From Pseudomonas hydrolytica (lineage in GTDB: Bacteria > Pseudomonadota > Gammaproteobacteria > Pseudomonadales > Pseudomonadaceae), in assembly GCF_021495345.1 (NCBI RefSeq), contig NZ_CP099397.1, positions 3,410,001 through 3,474,000 of the forward strand: a DNA stretch of 64,000 nt, written 5' to 3'. A model generated the notes under the pieces. The model worked only from the letters and a program-made list of their open reading frames with translations, made no database searches and had not been told where the DNA came from. A program made the translations under genes and the position numbers. This document shows positions 1 to 9,077 of the stretch, in pieces; position 1 is the stretch's first letter; the number at the start of each line of letters is the position of its first letter.

Positions 1-1
1 G

Positions 2-127
2 GAACTGCACGAGCTGGCCGGCACGACCGGTTACTGGCTGATCGGCCTGCATGCCCTCGCCGGGCTGTATCACCATTATGTGGTGCGCGATAACACCCTG
101 ATCCGCATGCTGCCCCGACGCAATTGA
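2..127 (+). CDS. Cytochrome b561 family protein, C-terminal fragment
   Basis: The window opens inside a gene; the last 41 residues are read up to the stop at 125-127. They form the end of a transmembrane helix with spaced histidines (HELAG, GLHALAGLYHHYV) and a short basic tail ending in RRN. This matches the last helix and cytoplasmic tail of dihaem cytochrome b561 family proteins, which pass electrons across the inner membrane, often between quinol and superoxide. The 5' part lies outside the window, so length and substrate cannot be judged. Confidence 0.6.
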   Translation, partial: ELHELAGTTGYWLIGLHALAGLYHHYVVRDNTLIRMLPRRN

Positions 128-133
128 GGTGAC

Positions 134-195
134 GGCGCCTCTGTTCAAGTGCCCAAACCGCCGCTAGAATTGCGCACTTTTTGATCAGAGGCGCC
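134..195. promoter_or_regulatory. Long-range inverted repeat and likely rimO promoter region
   Basis: Ten-base arms GGCGCCTCTG (134-143) and CAGAGGCGCC (186-195) are exact complements 42 bases apart. A TAGAAT hexamer at 165-170, which could act as a -10 box, lies between them. The arms could form a cruciform or RNA stem in the rimO leader or bind a dimeric regulator; neither role is shown. Confidence 0.3.
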
Positions 196-223
196 GGACA
201 GGCGCCCATCGAGGTTAGCCCGC

Positions 224-1546
224 ATGTCCACCGCCACACCGAAAGTCGGCTTCGTTTCCCTGGGTTGCCCCAAGGCCACCGTCGACTCCGAACGCATCCT
301 GACCCAGCTGCGCATGGAAGGTTACGAAATCGTACCGACCTACCAGGATGCCGACGTGGTGGTGGTCAATACCTGCGGCTTCATCGACAGCGCCAAGGCC
401 GAGTCTCTGGACGCCATCGGCGAGGCCATCGCCGAGAACGGCAAGGTGATCGTCACCGGCTGCATGGGCGTGGCCGAGGACAGCATCCGCGACGTGCACC
501 CCAGCGTACTGGCCGTCACCGGCCCGCAGCAGTACGAGCAGGTGGTCAGCGCGGTGCATGAAGTGGTCCCGCCGAAGACCGAGCACAACCCGCTGATCGA
601 CCTGGTGCCGCCGCAGGGCATCAAGCTCACGCCGCGTCACTACGCCTACCTGAAGATTTCCGAAGGCTGCAACCACAGCTGCAGTTTCTGCATCATCCCG
701 TCGATGCGCGGCAAGCTGGTCAGCCGCCCGGTGGGCGATGTGCTCAGCGAGGCCGAGCGCCTGGTCAAGGCCGGGGTCAAAGAGCTGCTGGTGATCAGCC
801 AGGACACCAGCGCCTACGGCGTCGACATGAAGTACAAGCTGGACTTCTGGAACGGCCAGCCGGTGAAGACGCGCATGCTCGAGCTGTGCGAGGCGCTGTC
901 GTCGATGGGCGTGTGGGTGCGCCTGCACTACGTCTACCCCTACCCCAACGTCGACGACGTGATCCCGCTGATGGCCGCCGGCAAGCTGCTGCCGTACCTG
1001 GATATCCCGTTCCAGCACGCCAGCCCGAAAGTGCTCAAGTCGATGAAGCGTCCGGCCTTCGAAGACAAGACCCTGGCACGCATCAAGAAGTGGCGCGAGA
1101 TCTGCCCGGAGCTGACCATCCGCTCCACCTTCATCGTCGGTTTCCCCGGCGAGACCGAAGAAGACTTCCAGTACCTGCTGGACTGGCTGACCGAGGCGCA
1201 GCTCGACCGCGTCGGCTGCTTCCAGTATTCGCCGGTTGAAGGCGCGCCGGCCAACGATCTGGGCCTGGAGCCGGTACCGGATGACGTCAAGCAGGAACGC
1301 TGGGAGCGTTTCATGGCGCATCAGCAGGCGATCAGCTCGGCACGCCTGCAGGCCAAGATCGGCCTGGAAATGGACGTGCTGGTCGATGAAGTGGACGGCG
1401 AAGGTGCGGTGGCTCGCTCCTGGGCCGATGCCCCTGAGATCGACGGCAGCGTGTTCATCGACTCCACCGCCGTCAAGCCGGGCGACAAGGTGCGCGTGCG
1501 CATCGTCGACGCCGATGAATACGACATGTGGGGCGAGCTGGTGTAA
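224..1546 (+). CDS. rimO: Ribosomal protein S12 methylthiotransferase RimO
   Basis: This radical-SAM enzyme adds a methylthio group to an aspartate of ribosomal protein S12 in the cytoplasm. The 440-aa protein has the expected three parts: an N-terminal UPF0004 domain with cysteines in [18 protein letters not shown] and TGCMG (auxiliary Fe-S cluster); a radical-SAM core with the CxxxCxxC cluster motif in [17 protein letters not shown] at about residues 146-162; and a C-terminal TRAM domain ending EYDMWGELV. Length and motifs fit RimO better than MiaB. The ATG at 224 gives the usual [17 protein letters not shown] start. The gene is followed by its own terminator and appears monocistronic. Confidence 0.95.
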   Translation: MSTATPKVGFVSLGCPKATVDSERILTQLRMEGYEIVPTYQDADVVVVNTCGFIDSAKAESLDAIGEAIAENGKVIVTGCMGVAEDSIRDVHPSVLAVTGPQQYEQVVSAVHEVVPPKTEHNPLIDLVPPQGIKLTPRHYAYLKISEGCNHSCSFCIIPSMRGKLVSRPVGDVLSEAERLVKAGVKELLVISQDTSAYGVDMKYKLDFWNGQPVKTRMLELCEALSSMGVWVRLHYVYPYPNVDDVIPLMAAGKLLPYLDIPFQHASPKVLKSMKRPAFEDKTLARIKKWREICPELTIRSTFIVGFPGETEEDFQYLLDWLTEAQLDRVGCFQYSPVEGAPANDLGLEPVPDDVKQERWERFMAHQQAISSARLQAKIGLEMDVLVDEVDGEGAVARSWADAPEIDGSVFIDSTAVKPGDKVRVRIVDADEYDMWGELV

Positions 1547-1566
1547 GCCACTACAGCACGTGCGCG

Positions 1567-1595
1567 AACCCCGCTCCGGCGGGGTTCGTGCTTTT
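1567..1595 (+). terminator. Rho-independent terminator of rimO
   Basis: An 8-bp stem (AACCCCGC at 1567-1574, GCGGGGTT at 1579-1586) with a 4-base loop is followed by a short T-rich tail with five T at 1592-1596. It sits 20 bases after the rimO stop and just before the convergent DUF4434 gene. Confidence 0.8.
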
Positions 1596-1599
1596 TGCA

Positions 1600-2436
1600 C
1601 TAGCGCAACGGCGCGCCCCAGGGGCGATAGCGCAAGGAGAACACGCTCGTGGCGTGACAGGCGGGGTACAGGCGTTTGGGCTCGGTCGGCTCGGCGCGAA
1701 ACGGCTCGCCATCAGCACTGACCTGGCGAAACGCCTCGCGGACGATGCCGATGCTGCAGGGCAGCGCCTGACCATAGGCACGGCGCACCGCCTTCGGCAG
1801 GCTGGCGGTGCCCTCGCCGTCCTGCCACCAGAGCGTCAATCCGAGGCCGTGCAGATCGCCCAGCCAGGCCGCATACACCTCGGGGCTCAAGCGCGCGGCG
1901 CTGTAGGCGCTCAGGTGCAGAGGGGCATCCAGCTTGCCGGCAAGGTCCTTCAACTGACGGCGCAATACCTGGCGACGCTCGCCGGCCTGAAACTGCACGT
2001 CATCCAGTTCCATCGGCAGGTACCAGCCGGCCACCGGCAGTTTCCACTGTTCGCGCAGCAGCCGCTGCTGCGCCAGAGAAAGCCCCAGCTGGTACTGCCA
2101 GTAGGCCTCCAGGCCGGGACCATCCAGCTCCTGCTGACGCTGGTAGTAGGCCGGGTCCATGTACAGCCCCAGCACCAGCTGCAGCCCCTGCTCGTGGGCA
2201 GCCCGCAGACTGTTGGCCAACCAGCCGTCGCGCCCGCCGAAATCCGATTCGCCGTACAGGGTCCACTGCACCATCAGCACCTTGACGCCACCGTCGGCGC
2301 TGGTCCGCCAGATGTCCCGCCAGGTCCGCTGATCCAGGCGGCTGTCGGCGTTCAACGGCTGGAAGAACAGGCGCTCGTCGGCCTGCAGATCGGCGGCGCA
2401 CAGCACCAGCAGGAACATGATCATCAGTTGGCGCAT
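1600..2436 (-). CDS. DUF4434-type periplasmic protein of the nfr-like operon
   Basis: A 278-aa protein with an N-terminal signal peptide (MRQLMIMFLLVLCAADLQA). The rest reads like a TIM-barrel glycosidase-like fold: VLMVQWTLYGESDF, LQLVLGLYMDP, VAGWYLPMELDD and LGLTLWWQDG are typical beta-strand ends with acidic and aromatic residues, as in DUF4434 proteins. It is the last gene of the wecB-nfrB-nfrA operon, and its ATG overlaps the nfrA stop by one base. In E. coli the nfrB-nfrA pair is also followed by a small uncharacterised gene (ybcH). A periplasmic role in trimming or handling the exported glycan is an inference from position only. Confidence 0.7.
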   Translation of the reverse strand: MRQLMIMFLLVLCAADLQADERLFFQPLNADSRLDQRTWRDIWRTSADGGVKVLMVQWTLYGESDFGGRDGWLANSLRAAHEQGLQLVLGLYMDPAYYQRQQELDGPGLEAYWQYQLGLSLAQQRLLREQWKLPVAGWYLPMELDDVQFQAGERRQVLRRQLKDLAGKLDAPLHLSAYSAARLSPEVYAAWLGDLHGLGLTLWWQDGEGTASLPKAVRRAYGQALPCSIGIVREAFRQVSADGEPFRAEPTEPKRLYPACHATSVFSLRYRPWGAPLR

Positions 2437-5400
2437 CAGAAATTCACCTCCACGCCCAGCAACCAGCCGTCAGCGCGCTCGTAAAGGTTGCCGGCCAGGC
2501 CCCACTGATATTCACCACGCACGGTGACCCGAGCCGGGTAGGCGTTGTAACGGCTGTCGCCGTACCAGAGTTGCCAGCGCAGCCCGACCCCGGTGCGCAG
2601 ATCCTGGCGCCAGTCATTGTTCGGGTCCTGGGCGCTGAACTCGATGAGCCCGTATGGCATCAGGGTCTGGGCGCTCTCGGTGTGCAACTTCCAGGCGTGC
2701 CCCTGCTGAAAGCGCGACAGCCAGGCGTGGTCCCCGGCACGGGTCCACCAGGCGGCATCGAGGTAGAGAAAGCGCTCGTTCCAGCGCCCCTCGTCGACCC
2801 GCCAGTCGTTGCGCCAGTCCCCCTGATCAAGGAAGGAGGCGGTGGCGCGCAGCAGCAGATCGGTGCTGACGCGCCCCTTGCGCACGTGATCGTTCAGGGC
2901 GTCGGAAACCTCGCCGGGGTTGAGCCACTGGCCGAGGCTGAAACCGTCGAAGTCGGCGTCGTCCAGCTCGCTTTGCGCATACAGCTCGCCATACAGGTTG
3001 AGATTCTGCGTGCCGATGGGCCGATAACGCAGGCCCAGCCCCAGGCCCAGCGAGCGGCCGTAGCGGTGGCGACCATCGCCGCCCAGCAGCGCCCGACCGT
3101 AGACCGACAACGAACGCCCGGCACGGCTCGGCTCCTCACCCAGGGCATGGTCCCAGACGGCCATCTGCACATTGCTCGAGGCCGCACGGCGCTCCTCACC
3201 GGAGCGGCTGCCGTCATCACGCAGGATGTCGTTGGTCGCCACGCCAGCCGGCGACCAGGTACTGGCCAGGGTGAAACTGTCACGCCGCGACAGCGTTTCA
3301 TGGGCCCTGCGCTGGCGGTAGCGCCGCGCCTCCAGGCTGCCGTACTCGTCAGCGCCGGCCACCGGGTTCTGCTCCCGATCGATCACCCGGCGCAGTTCGC
3401 GGCGCGCGGCGGCACTGTCCTCGGCCTCGTCATAACGCCAGGCCAGTGTCTCGCCGATGCGGTAGTCCTCGGGAAAGTCGCGCGTGGCACGCTCCAGCAG
3501 CGCAATGGCGCGGCGGCGCTGCTCGGCACTGGGTGACGCCGCCAGGCGCATGCCGTAGTCGGCGTTGTAGCGCGGATGGTCCGGCTCGAGGCGCACGGCC
3601 TCGGCCAGCCATGCACTGCTCTGCGGCAGGTCACCGGCCTGCTGGGCGGTGGCCGCAGCGCCGTAGTAGTGGCTGGCCGCGGGCTGGCTCTGCAGCGCCT
3701 GACGCTGGCGCTCCAGGGCCAACGGCAGGTCGCTGCGCGCCTGGGCAATGGCCGCGCCCAGAGCCCAGTCGTCGGCGCTGGCGGGCTGCGCCGACTGCCA
3801 GTAGCGCTCGGCTGCCTGCGGCTCGCCGGCGGTCAGGGCGCTGCGCGCCGCGGTGAGACGGGCGATATTGTCCAGCCGCTCCGGGGCCTGTTCCCGCCAG
3901 ATACGCCAGGCGGCAGGCGCATCGCCGGCAGCCTCGAGGGCATAGGCCAGCGGCAGGCGGCTGGCTTGATCGCCCTGAGCCAGCGCCTGCTGATAGTAGA
4001 TGACGGCCTCGCCTGGGCGCGCCGGCATGGCGCAACGCCCCAGTATGCGCAGCTCCACCGGAGCGCGCGGGGTTTCGCCGATCTCGCCGCGCAACCAGTT
4101 GCAGTCGCCGCTTTCGGCCATGCGCCCCAGCAGCGAGGCGCGGCTGTCGCCATCCAGATGAGGCAGCAGCGCACGGGCACGAACCGCGTCGAACGGCGCA
4201 CCGGTCTCGGCGTAGAGCCCGGCCAGGCGCTGCAACAGTGGCACCGGCAGGCGCCCGCCCTGTCGGTCGAAGGCCTGCTCCAGCCATTGCCGCGCCTGAT
4301 CGCGGCGGCCACCTTGCACGGCCAGGTAACTGGCCTGATCCAGGGCCTGCAGGTCACCACTGCTGCGGTAGTAGTCGAGCCACAGGCGCTCGGCCTGCTC
4401 GGTCTGGCCGGAAGCCTGCAGCAACTCGGCACGCCGGCGCTGCAGCGCCGGCGTCTGCGGCTGTCGCGCCAGCCAGGCCAGCGCCAGGTCGCTGCGCCCC
4501 TGCTCGCGCCAGAGCTCCAGCAGACGTTCGCGACGCGCCGAATCCCAGGGTTCCGGCAGACGTTGGCGCTCGAGCAGATCGGTCGCGTGCAGACGTTGCG
4601 CCAGCACCAGCCAGGTCTGCGGATCGTCCTCGCCACGGCACGTCTGCAGCTGCTGACGGGCGGCCGCCTGATCGTGACGCGACAGCCATTCGGCGGTTTC
4701 CAGACAGGGACGGCGCAACTGGTCGCCCAGCTCGCGTACCAGAGGTGCATCGCCGCCCTGGCGGGCCAGCTCCCATATCCGCGCACGTTGCGCATCGCTG
4801 TCGCGGTCTGCCGCCGGCAGGCTGGCCAGCCAGCGGCGCGCCATGTCCAGGCGCCCCAGTGACACGGCATGGTCGAGCATGGCCAGGCGCACCTCGCGTT
4901 CCGCCGCAGGCGATGGCGACTGCCTCAGCAGGCGCTGCAGGCCCTCTTCGTCCAGCAGCTGCACGCGGGCATTGGCCAGGCGTCGCCAGTCATCGGCACC
5001 CAGCTGCCCCTCGGCTTCCAGCGCGGCCAGCTGGGCTTCGGTCGCGCTCCAGTCGCGCAAACGCTCGGCCCAGTTGGCGCGCGCCATGCGCAGAACCATG
5101 CCGTCGCCGCGAATCGGCAACTGACTGAGCCAGTCCAGCGCCCGCTTGGCGCCGCCGAACTTGGCCAGGCTGAGGCTGTAGGCCTGCCACAGGCGCACAC
5201 GCTGATCGCCTTCGCTGTGCAGCAGCCACTGCTCGACCTGCGTGGCGGTCGGCGGGTCCTGCTCGATCCAGGCCAGGCGCAGCTCCAGCAGGGCCTCGTG
5301 GCCCTCGCCGAGGTCAGCGCTCAACGCCTCGGCCTCCGCGTAACGACGCTGCTTGATCAGCGCCTCCATGAGCAGACGGCGAGCCTCTTCGCTACGCGGC

Positions 5401-5585
5401 ACCCGCTCAAGCAGATGGCGCATCAGACGCTCCACTTCGCCCCAGTTGTTGCGGCCGGCCTCGCGGTAGGCACGATCGAGGAAGGGATAGCTGCGAAACT
5501 GCTGAAAACCGCTGAGCGGCTCGGCAGCCGCGACGGGGAACGCAACCAGGCAGGCCAGCAGGGGAAAGCCGAACAGCCGCTTCAT
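2436..5585 (-). CDS. NfrA-like outer-membrane TPR/beta-barrel protein (phage N4 adsorption protein A family)
   Basis: The 1049-aa protein starts with a clear signal peptide (MKRLFGFPLLACLVAFPVAAAEP). Residues of about 30-760 are rich in helical TPR-like repeats (for example LAWLARQPQTPALQRRRAELLQ and the region around ASHYYGAAATAQQAGD). The last 250 residues alternate polar and aromatic positions and end in LGVEVNF, a terminal phenylalanine typical of an outer-membrane barrel; this matches the NfrA C-terminal domain. E. coli NfrA is about 990 aa and is the outer-membrane receptor for phage N4. The gene overlaps nfrB by 4 bp (ATGA). By analogy it would be the exit pore and periplasmic scaffold for the sugar polymer made by the NfrB-like protein. 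Confidence 0.8.
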   Translation of the reverse strand: MKRLFGFPLLACLVAFPVAAAEPLSGFQQFRSYPFLDRAYREAGRNNWGEVERLMRHLLERVPRSEEARRLLMEALIKQRRYAEAEALSADLGEGHEALLELRLAWIEQDPPTATQVEQWLLHSEGDQRVRLWQAYSLSLAKFGGAKRALDWLSQLPIRGDGMVLRMARANWAERLRDWSATEAQLAALEAEGQLGADDWRRLANARVQLLDEEGLQRLLRQSPSPAAEREVRLAMLDHAVSLGRLDMARRWLASLPAADRDSDAQRARIWELARQGGDAPLVRELGDQLRRPCLETAEWLSRHDQAAARQQLQTCRGEDDPQTWLVLAQRLHATDLLERQRLPEPWDSARRERLLELWREQGRSDLALAWLARQPQTPALQRRRAELLQASGQTEQAERLWLDYYRSSGDLQALDQASYLAVQGGRRDQARQWLEQAFDRQGGRLPVPLLQRLAGLYAETGAPFDAVRARALLPHLDGDSRASLLGRMAESGDCNWLRGEIGETPRAPVELRILGRCAMPARPGEAVIYYQQALAQGDQASRLPLAYALEAAGDAPAAWRIWREQAPERLDNIARLTAARSALTAGEPQAAERYWQSAQPASADDWALGAAIAQARSDLPLALERQRQALQSQPAASHYYGAAATAQQAGDLPQSSAWLAEAVRLEPDHPRYNADYGMRLAASPSAEQRRRAIALLERATRDFPEDYRIGETLAWRYDEAEDSAAARRELRRVIDREQNPVAGADEYGSLEARRYRQRRAHETLSRRDSFTLASTWSPAGVATNDILRDDGSRSGEERRAASSNVQMAVWDHALGEEPSRAGRSLSVYGRALLGGDGRHRYGRSLGLGLGLRYRPIGTQNLNLYGELYAQSELDDADFDGFSLGQWLNPGEVSDALNDHVRKGRVSTDLLLRATASFLDQGDWRNDWRVDEGRWNERFLYLDAAWWTRAGDHAWLSRFQQGHAWKLHTESAQTLMPYGLIEFSAQDPNNDWRQDLRTGVGLRWQLWYGDSRYNAYPARVTVRGEYQWGLAGNLYERADGWLLGVEVNF

Positions 5586-7756
5586 GTCAGGGCCTCCACC
5601 AGCCGGTAGCTCTCGTGTTGCTCCTCGGCCTGCTCACGCAGGGCCTGCTGCAACACCTCCTCGCTGATCACCCCGCGTTGCAGCAGGTGCTGGCCGAGGG
5701 AATGAACTTCCGGATCGAAATCGATCAACGCCTGATTGAACAGCGAGGGCGGCAACAAACCGCGCACCTGCAGCAGATCGCCAAACAACACCTGATGCTT
5801 GCACACCTCCTCCAGCAGTTGCTCGTCATAGGCATGGCGCTTGAGCGTGGCCAGCAGGGTGCGGCTCTGCTCGCCGTCATGGCGGCCGCCGTACCAGTAG
5901 CGCAGGCCCAGGGTCACCCGCCCCTGAGGCGCCAGTTGCCAGCGTACCGGGCGGCCGAGTTGACGGCTGATGGCACCGACCGAGACCTGACTGAGCAGAC
6001 GCTCGCAGGCCAGCACCAGGGTGTCGCCCTCCTCGTCCACCGGCAGAACGGCGTAGCGCAGCGCCAGGCGCCGCGGGAAGGCGCGGATCTGGTGCTCGTC
6101 GACGCGAAACGGATTGAGCGGCGCCCAGGGCTCGTCCAGCTGCTCGGCCAGGGCCTGCACCAGTTGCCGGCTGTCGAGCAGACCGTCGAGCAGCAACTGC
6201 CGGCCCAGGCGACGACGTACCGGATTGGTCAAGGCTTCGGTGAGCTGCGCCTCGCTGATCACCCCCTGCTCGACCAGGCGCCGCCCCAGAGGGGTTTGCG
6301 GGCTTTGCCCGAGCGAGGGGAATTCGTGGGTGGTCTTGTCCCAGGCCACGCGCCGCGAATCGCCCATTTCCAGCACCTGTTTGAGCGCGCGAACGTTGGC
6401 GAAGAAGTTGACGAAGTTGCTCCACATCATCCGCGGCGCCGACAGCAGGCCCTGGCCGATGCCGTAGAAACGGGTGACGAAGTAGCCGCGCTGGAACAGG
6501 CGGTTGAGCAGCAGCAGGCCGTTGAGCAGCAGCAGCGTGCTGAGCAGCGGGCTGTCGGAGAGGATCGAGGGGAAGTGCCAGCCCTCGGGATAGGCCAGCC
6601 CGATCAGCCACATGCACAGCAGCACCAGAAACAGCAGGTTGACCAGAAAGCTCAGCAGGTAGGCGAGCAGGCCGCGACGGTCGCGCCAGAGGAAGTAATT
6701 GAGCGTCTTGCGGGTGCTCCAGCCGAGGTTGCTGGTGCCCTGAAAGACGATGCCGGTGATCCAGCGTGATTTCTGCCGCACGGCATGCGACCAGGTGCGG
6801 GGAAAGTGCTCGCGCACGCAGATCACCTGAGAGAAGCGCTTGCTCATGCCGAACGCGGATTCATAAACCAGCGCCAGCTTGGGATCACTGACCGGAAAGC
6901 GGGCGAAGATGCACTTCATGCCCTTGGCCTTCAGGCGAAAGCCGATGTCGTAGTCCTCGGTCAGGCTCTGCACGTCGAAGGCGATGCCATCGCCGTCCTC
7001 CAGCAGGGCGGCAATGGCACGCCGACTGAAGCAGGTGCCGACGCCGGCGCTGGGCACCTGGCCGGTGAGTGCCTCGCGCACCACCACGTCCTTGCCATGG
7101 TTCTCGGCGAACTCGTCGACATAATGCCCGGCGGTGAAACCGCTCCACTCCGGCGCGTAGGGGTAGACCGGCACCTGGATCAGGTCCTTGTTCGGCAGCA
7201 GGTAGTTGAACAGGCGCAGCTCCAGCGGCGAAATCACGTCCTCGGCGTCGTGCAGGATAAAGCCGGCGAATTCCACCCGCGCCTCGGCCTCGAAACGCAA
7301 AATGGCGTCGATCACGTTGTTCAGGCAGTCGGCCTTGCTGGTCGGCCCCGGTCGTGCGCACACCACCTTGTGCACGTTGGGGTAATGCAGGCATACGGCA
7401 TCGACGTCAGACTGGGTCTCGGGGTCATTGGGGTAGGTGCCGACGAAGATCTGATAGTTCTCGTAGTCCAGCGTGGAAGCCGCCAGGCGCGCCATCTCGC
7501 CGACCACACCGACCTCGTGCCAGGCCGGCACCATGATCGCCAGGGGCTTTTCCGCAGTGCCGTAGAGCAGCTTCTCGTCGGCGCGGCTGTGCCCGCTGTA
7601 GATGCGAAAGCGACGGATCAGCGCTCGCCCCCAGTACATCAGGTCGATGAACAGGTCATCCAGACCGAGCAGGAACATCAGCGCGGCGAGGAGAATGGCG
7701 AGGTACTTGAGTCCGTACAGCAGGTAGGCCAGCAGATCGACCAGTTCCAAACTCAT
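5582..7756 (-). CDS. NfrB-like inner-membrane glycosyltransferase with C-terminal c-di-GMP-binding MshEN repeats
   Basis: A 724-aa protein with N-terminal membrane helices at about 8-38, a family 2 glycosyltransferase domain, further helices at about 362-390 and 403-420, and a cytoplasmic tail. The GT2 motifs are all visible: DAED (170-173), TEDYD (266-270) and QKSRW (328-332, the QxxRW motif of processive synthases). The tail holds MshEN-type motifs: RLGRQLL...GLL...L...LAEQ at 516-539 fits the consensus at every fixed position, 489-512 is a weaker copy, and two more copies lie near 657-680 and 686-709. The family binds c-di-GMP through these. I use the ATG at 7756 (MSLELVDLL), which overlaps the wecB stop by 4 bp; the longer open frame to 8227 runs inside wecB and is rejected. 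Likely role: c-di-GMP-switched polymerisation of a UDP-sugar glycan. Confidence 0.85.
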   Translation of the reverse strand: MSLELVDLLAYLLYGLKYLAILLAALMFLLGLDDLFIDLMYWGRALIRRFRIYSGHSRADEKLLYGTAEKPLAIMVPAWHEVGVVGEMARLAASTLDYENYQIFVGTYPNDPETQSDVDAVCLHYPNVHKVVCARPGPTSKADCLNNVIDAILRFEAEARVEFAGFILHDAEDVISPLELRLFNYLLPNKDLIQVPVYPYAPEWSGFTAGHYVDEFAENHGKDVVVREALTGQVPSAGVGTCFSRRAIAALLEDGDGIAFDVQSLTEDYDIGFRLKAKGMKCIFARFPVSDPKLALVYESAFGMSKRFSQVICVREHFPRTWSHAVRQKSRWITGIVFQGTSNLGWSTRKTLNYFLWRDRRGLLAYLLSFLVNLLFLVLLCMWLIGLAYPEGWHFPSILSDSPLLSTLLLLNGLLLLNRLFQRGYFVTRFYGIGQGLLSAPRMMWSNFVNFFANVRALKQVLEMGDSRRVAWDKTTHEFPSLGQSPQTPLGRRLVEQGVISEAQLTEALTNPVRRRLGRQLLLDGLLDSRQLVQALAEQLDEPWAPLNPFRVDEHQIRAFPRRLALRYAVLPVDEEGDTLVLACERLLSQVSVGAISRQLGRPVRWQLAPQGRVTLGLRYWYGGRHDGEQSRTLLATLKRHAYDEQLLEEVCKHQVLFGDLLQVRGLLPPSLFNQALIDFDPEVHSLGQHLLQRGVISEEVLQQALREQAEEQHESYRLVEALT

Positions 7757-8904
7757 TGCGTGCTTCCCGACGTCCGTGTTTGTGCCCAGCGCGTCAGACG
7801 CTGGGCGATCTTCTCGCTGGCGTGGCCATCGCCGAAGGGCGTGAACACGCGGTTCATGGCCCGGTAGGCCTCGGCATCGTCGAGCAGGCGAGCGGTCTGC
7901 GCGACGATGCGCACCGGGTCGGTACCCACCAGCAACACCGTGCCGCCTTCGAGCACGGCAGGCCGCTCGGTGACTTCGCGCAGCACCAGCACCGGCTTGC
8001 CCAGCGCCGGCGCCTCCTCCTGCACACCGCCGGAGTCGGTGAGAATCAGATGGGCGCGGTCCATCAGCCAGACGAAGTTCGGGTAGTCCTGCGGCGCCAC
8101 CAGATGGATGTTGCTGAGCCCGTCGAGCAGTGCATGTACCGGGCCGCGTACCTGCGGGTTGAGATGCACCGGATAGACGAACTGCACCTGGGGATAGCGC
8201 CCGGCCAGCTCGGCCAAGGCCTGACAAATCTGTTCGAAGCCCTTGCCGAAATTCTCCCGGCGATGGCCGGTGATCAGCACCAGGCGCTTGTCGGGATCAA
8301 GCGCCGCCAGCGGCGAATCGGCCGCAGGTTGCCACTGGCTGGCGCGCTGGTGGTCGCGCATCCACAGCAGCGCGTCGATCACCGTGTTGCCGGTGACCTC
8401 GATGCTCGCAAGCGAACGCCCCTCGCGCAGCAGATTGTCGCGCGCGTCGGCGGTAGGGGCGAAATGCAGGTCGGCGAGCACGCCGGTGAGGCTGCGATTG
8501 GCCTCCTCCGGCCAGGGTGAACGCAGATCGCCGGTACGCAGGCCGGCCTCGACATGGCCGATGGCGATCTGCCGATGGAAGGCCGCCAAGGCGGCGATGA
8601 AGCTGGTGGTGGTGTCGCCATGCACCAGCACCATGTCCGGGCGAACCCGGGCGTAACTTTCGTCCAGGTGCAGCAGCAGCTGCTGCGACAGGCCATTCAG
8701 GGTCTGGCCCTGGGTCATCAGATCGAGATCCTCGTCGACCTCCAGTTCGAAGGCCTCGAGCACCTGGCGCAGCATTTCGCGGTGCTGACCGGTGGAACAG
8801 ACGAACAGTTCGACGCCCGGCCAGTTGCGTAACAGACGCGCCAGCGGCGCCATCTTGATGGCCTCCGGGCGGGTGCCGAAGACCATCTGAATCTTCAATG
8901 ACAT
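7753..8904 (-). CDS. wecB: UDP-N-acetylglucosamine 2-epimerase (non-hydrolysing)
   Basis: Interconverts UDP-GlcNAc and UDP-ManNAc in the cytoplasm. The 383-aa sequence shows the family start IQMVFGTRPEAIKMAPL, the HGDTTTS loop, HVEAGLRTGD and the late PNFVWLMDRA...DSGGVQEEAP block that contacts UDP. The start is placed at 8904 (MSLKIQMVF) because AGGAG lies 5 bases upstream; the open frame extends to 9033 without a ribosome site. It is the first gene of the operon, so UDP-ManNAc (or a product of it) is the probable substrate for the NfrB-like transferase. The promoter must lie in 8905-9077, shared with the divergent VOC gene. Confidence 0.92.
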   Translation of the reverse strand: MSLKIQMVFGTRPEAIKMAPLARLLRNWPGVELFVCSTGQHREMLRQVLEAFELEVDEDLDLMTQGQTLNGLSQQLLLHLDESYARVRPDMVLVHGDTTTSFIAALAAFHRQIAIGHVEAGLRTGDLRSPWPEEANRSLTGVLADLHFAPTADARDNLLREGRSLASIEVTGNTVIDALLWMRDHQRASQWQPAADSPLAALDPDKRLVLITGHRRENFGKGFEQICQALAELAGRYPQVQFVYPVHLNPQVRGPVHALLDGLSNIHLVAPQDYPNFVWLMDRAHLILTDSGGVQEEAPALGKPVLVLREVTERPAVLEGGTVLLVGTDPVRIVAQTARLLDDAEAYRAMNRVFTPFGDGHASEKIAQRLTRWAQTRTSGSTQ

Positions 8905-9077
8905 AACAGCTCCTGAACTACGATCTTCCCAACGGATGACCTCTGAATGAATTCGTTCAAGCAATGAAAGTCGCTCTATCCCGGTCTGTCCAGGCAACTC
9001 CAGGGGAGCGACCTGGCCAATCGGCGATGGCAAAAAGCCTTGTTTTCGCCCCTATCCCACGATTCACGGAGCCTGCC

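Noticed and set aside
215..1600. A 461-codon open frame antisense to rimO
   Set aside because: It is a GC-rich shadow of rimO: His/Gln/Asp-rich composition, no start context and no recognisable domain. Similar long antisense frames over metE, the RND gene and the ABC gene were rejected for the same reason.
7757..8227. N-terminal extension of the NfrB-like protein
   Set aside because: The extension lies wholly within wecB, has low-complexity Arg/Gly/Ala sequence, and the ATG at 7756 gives a normal family start with a 4-bp ATGA overlap.
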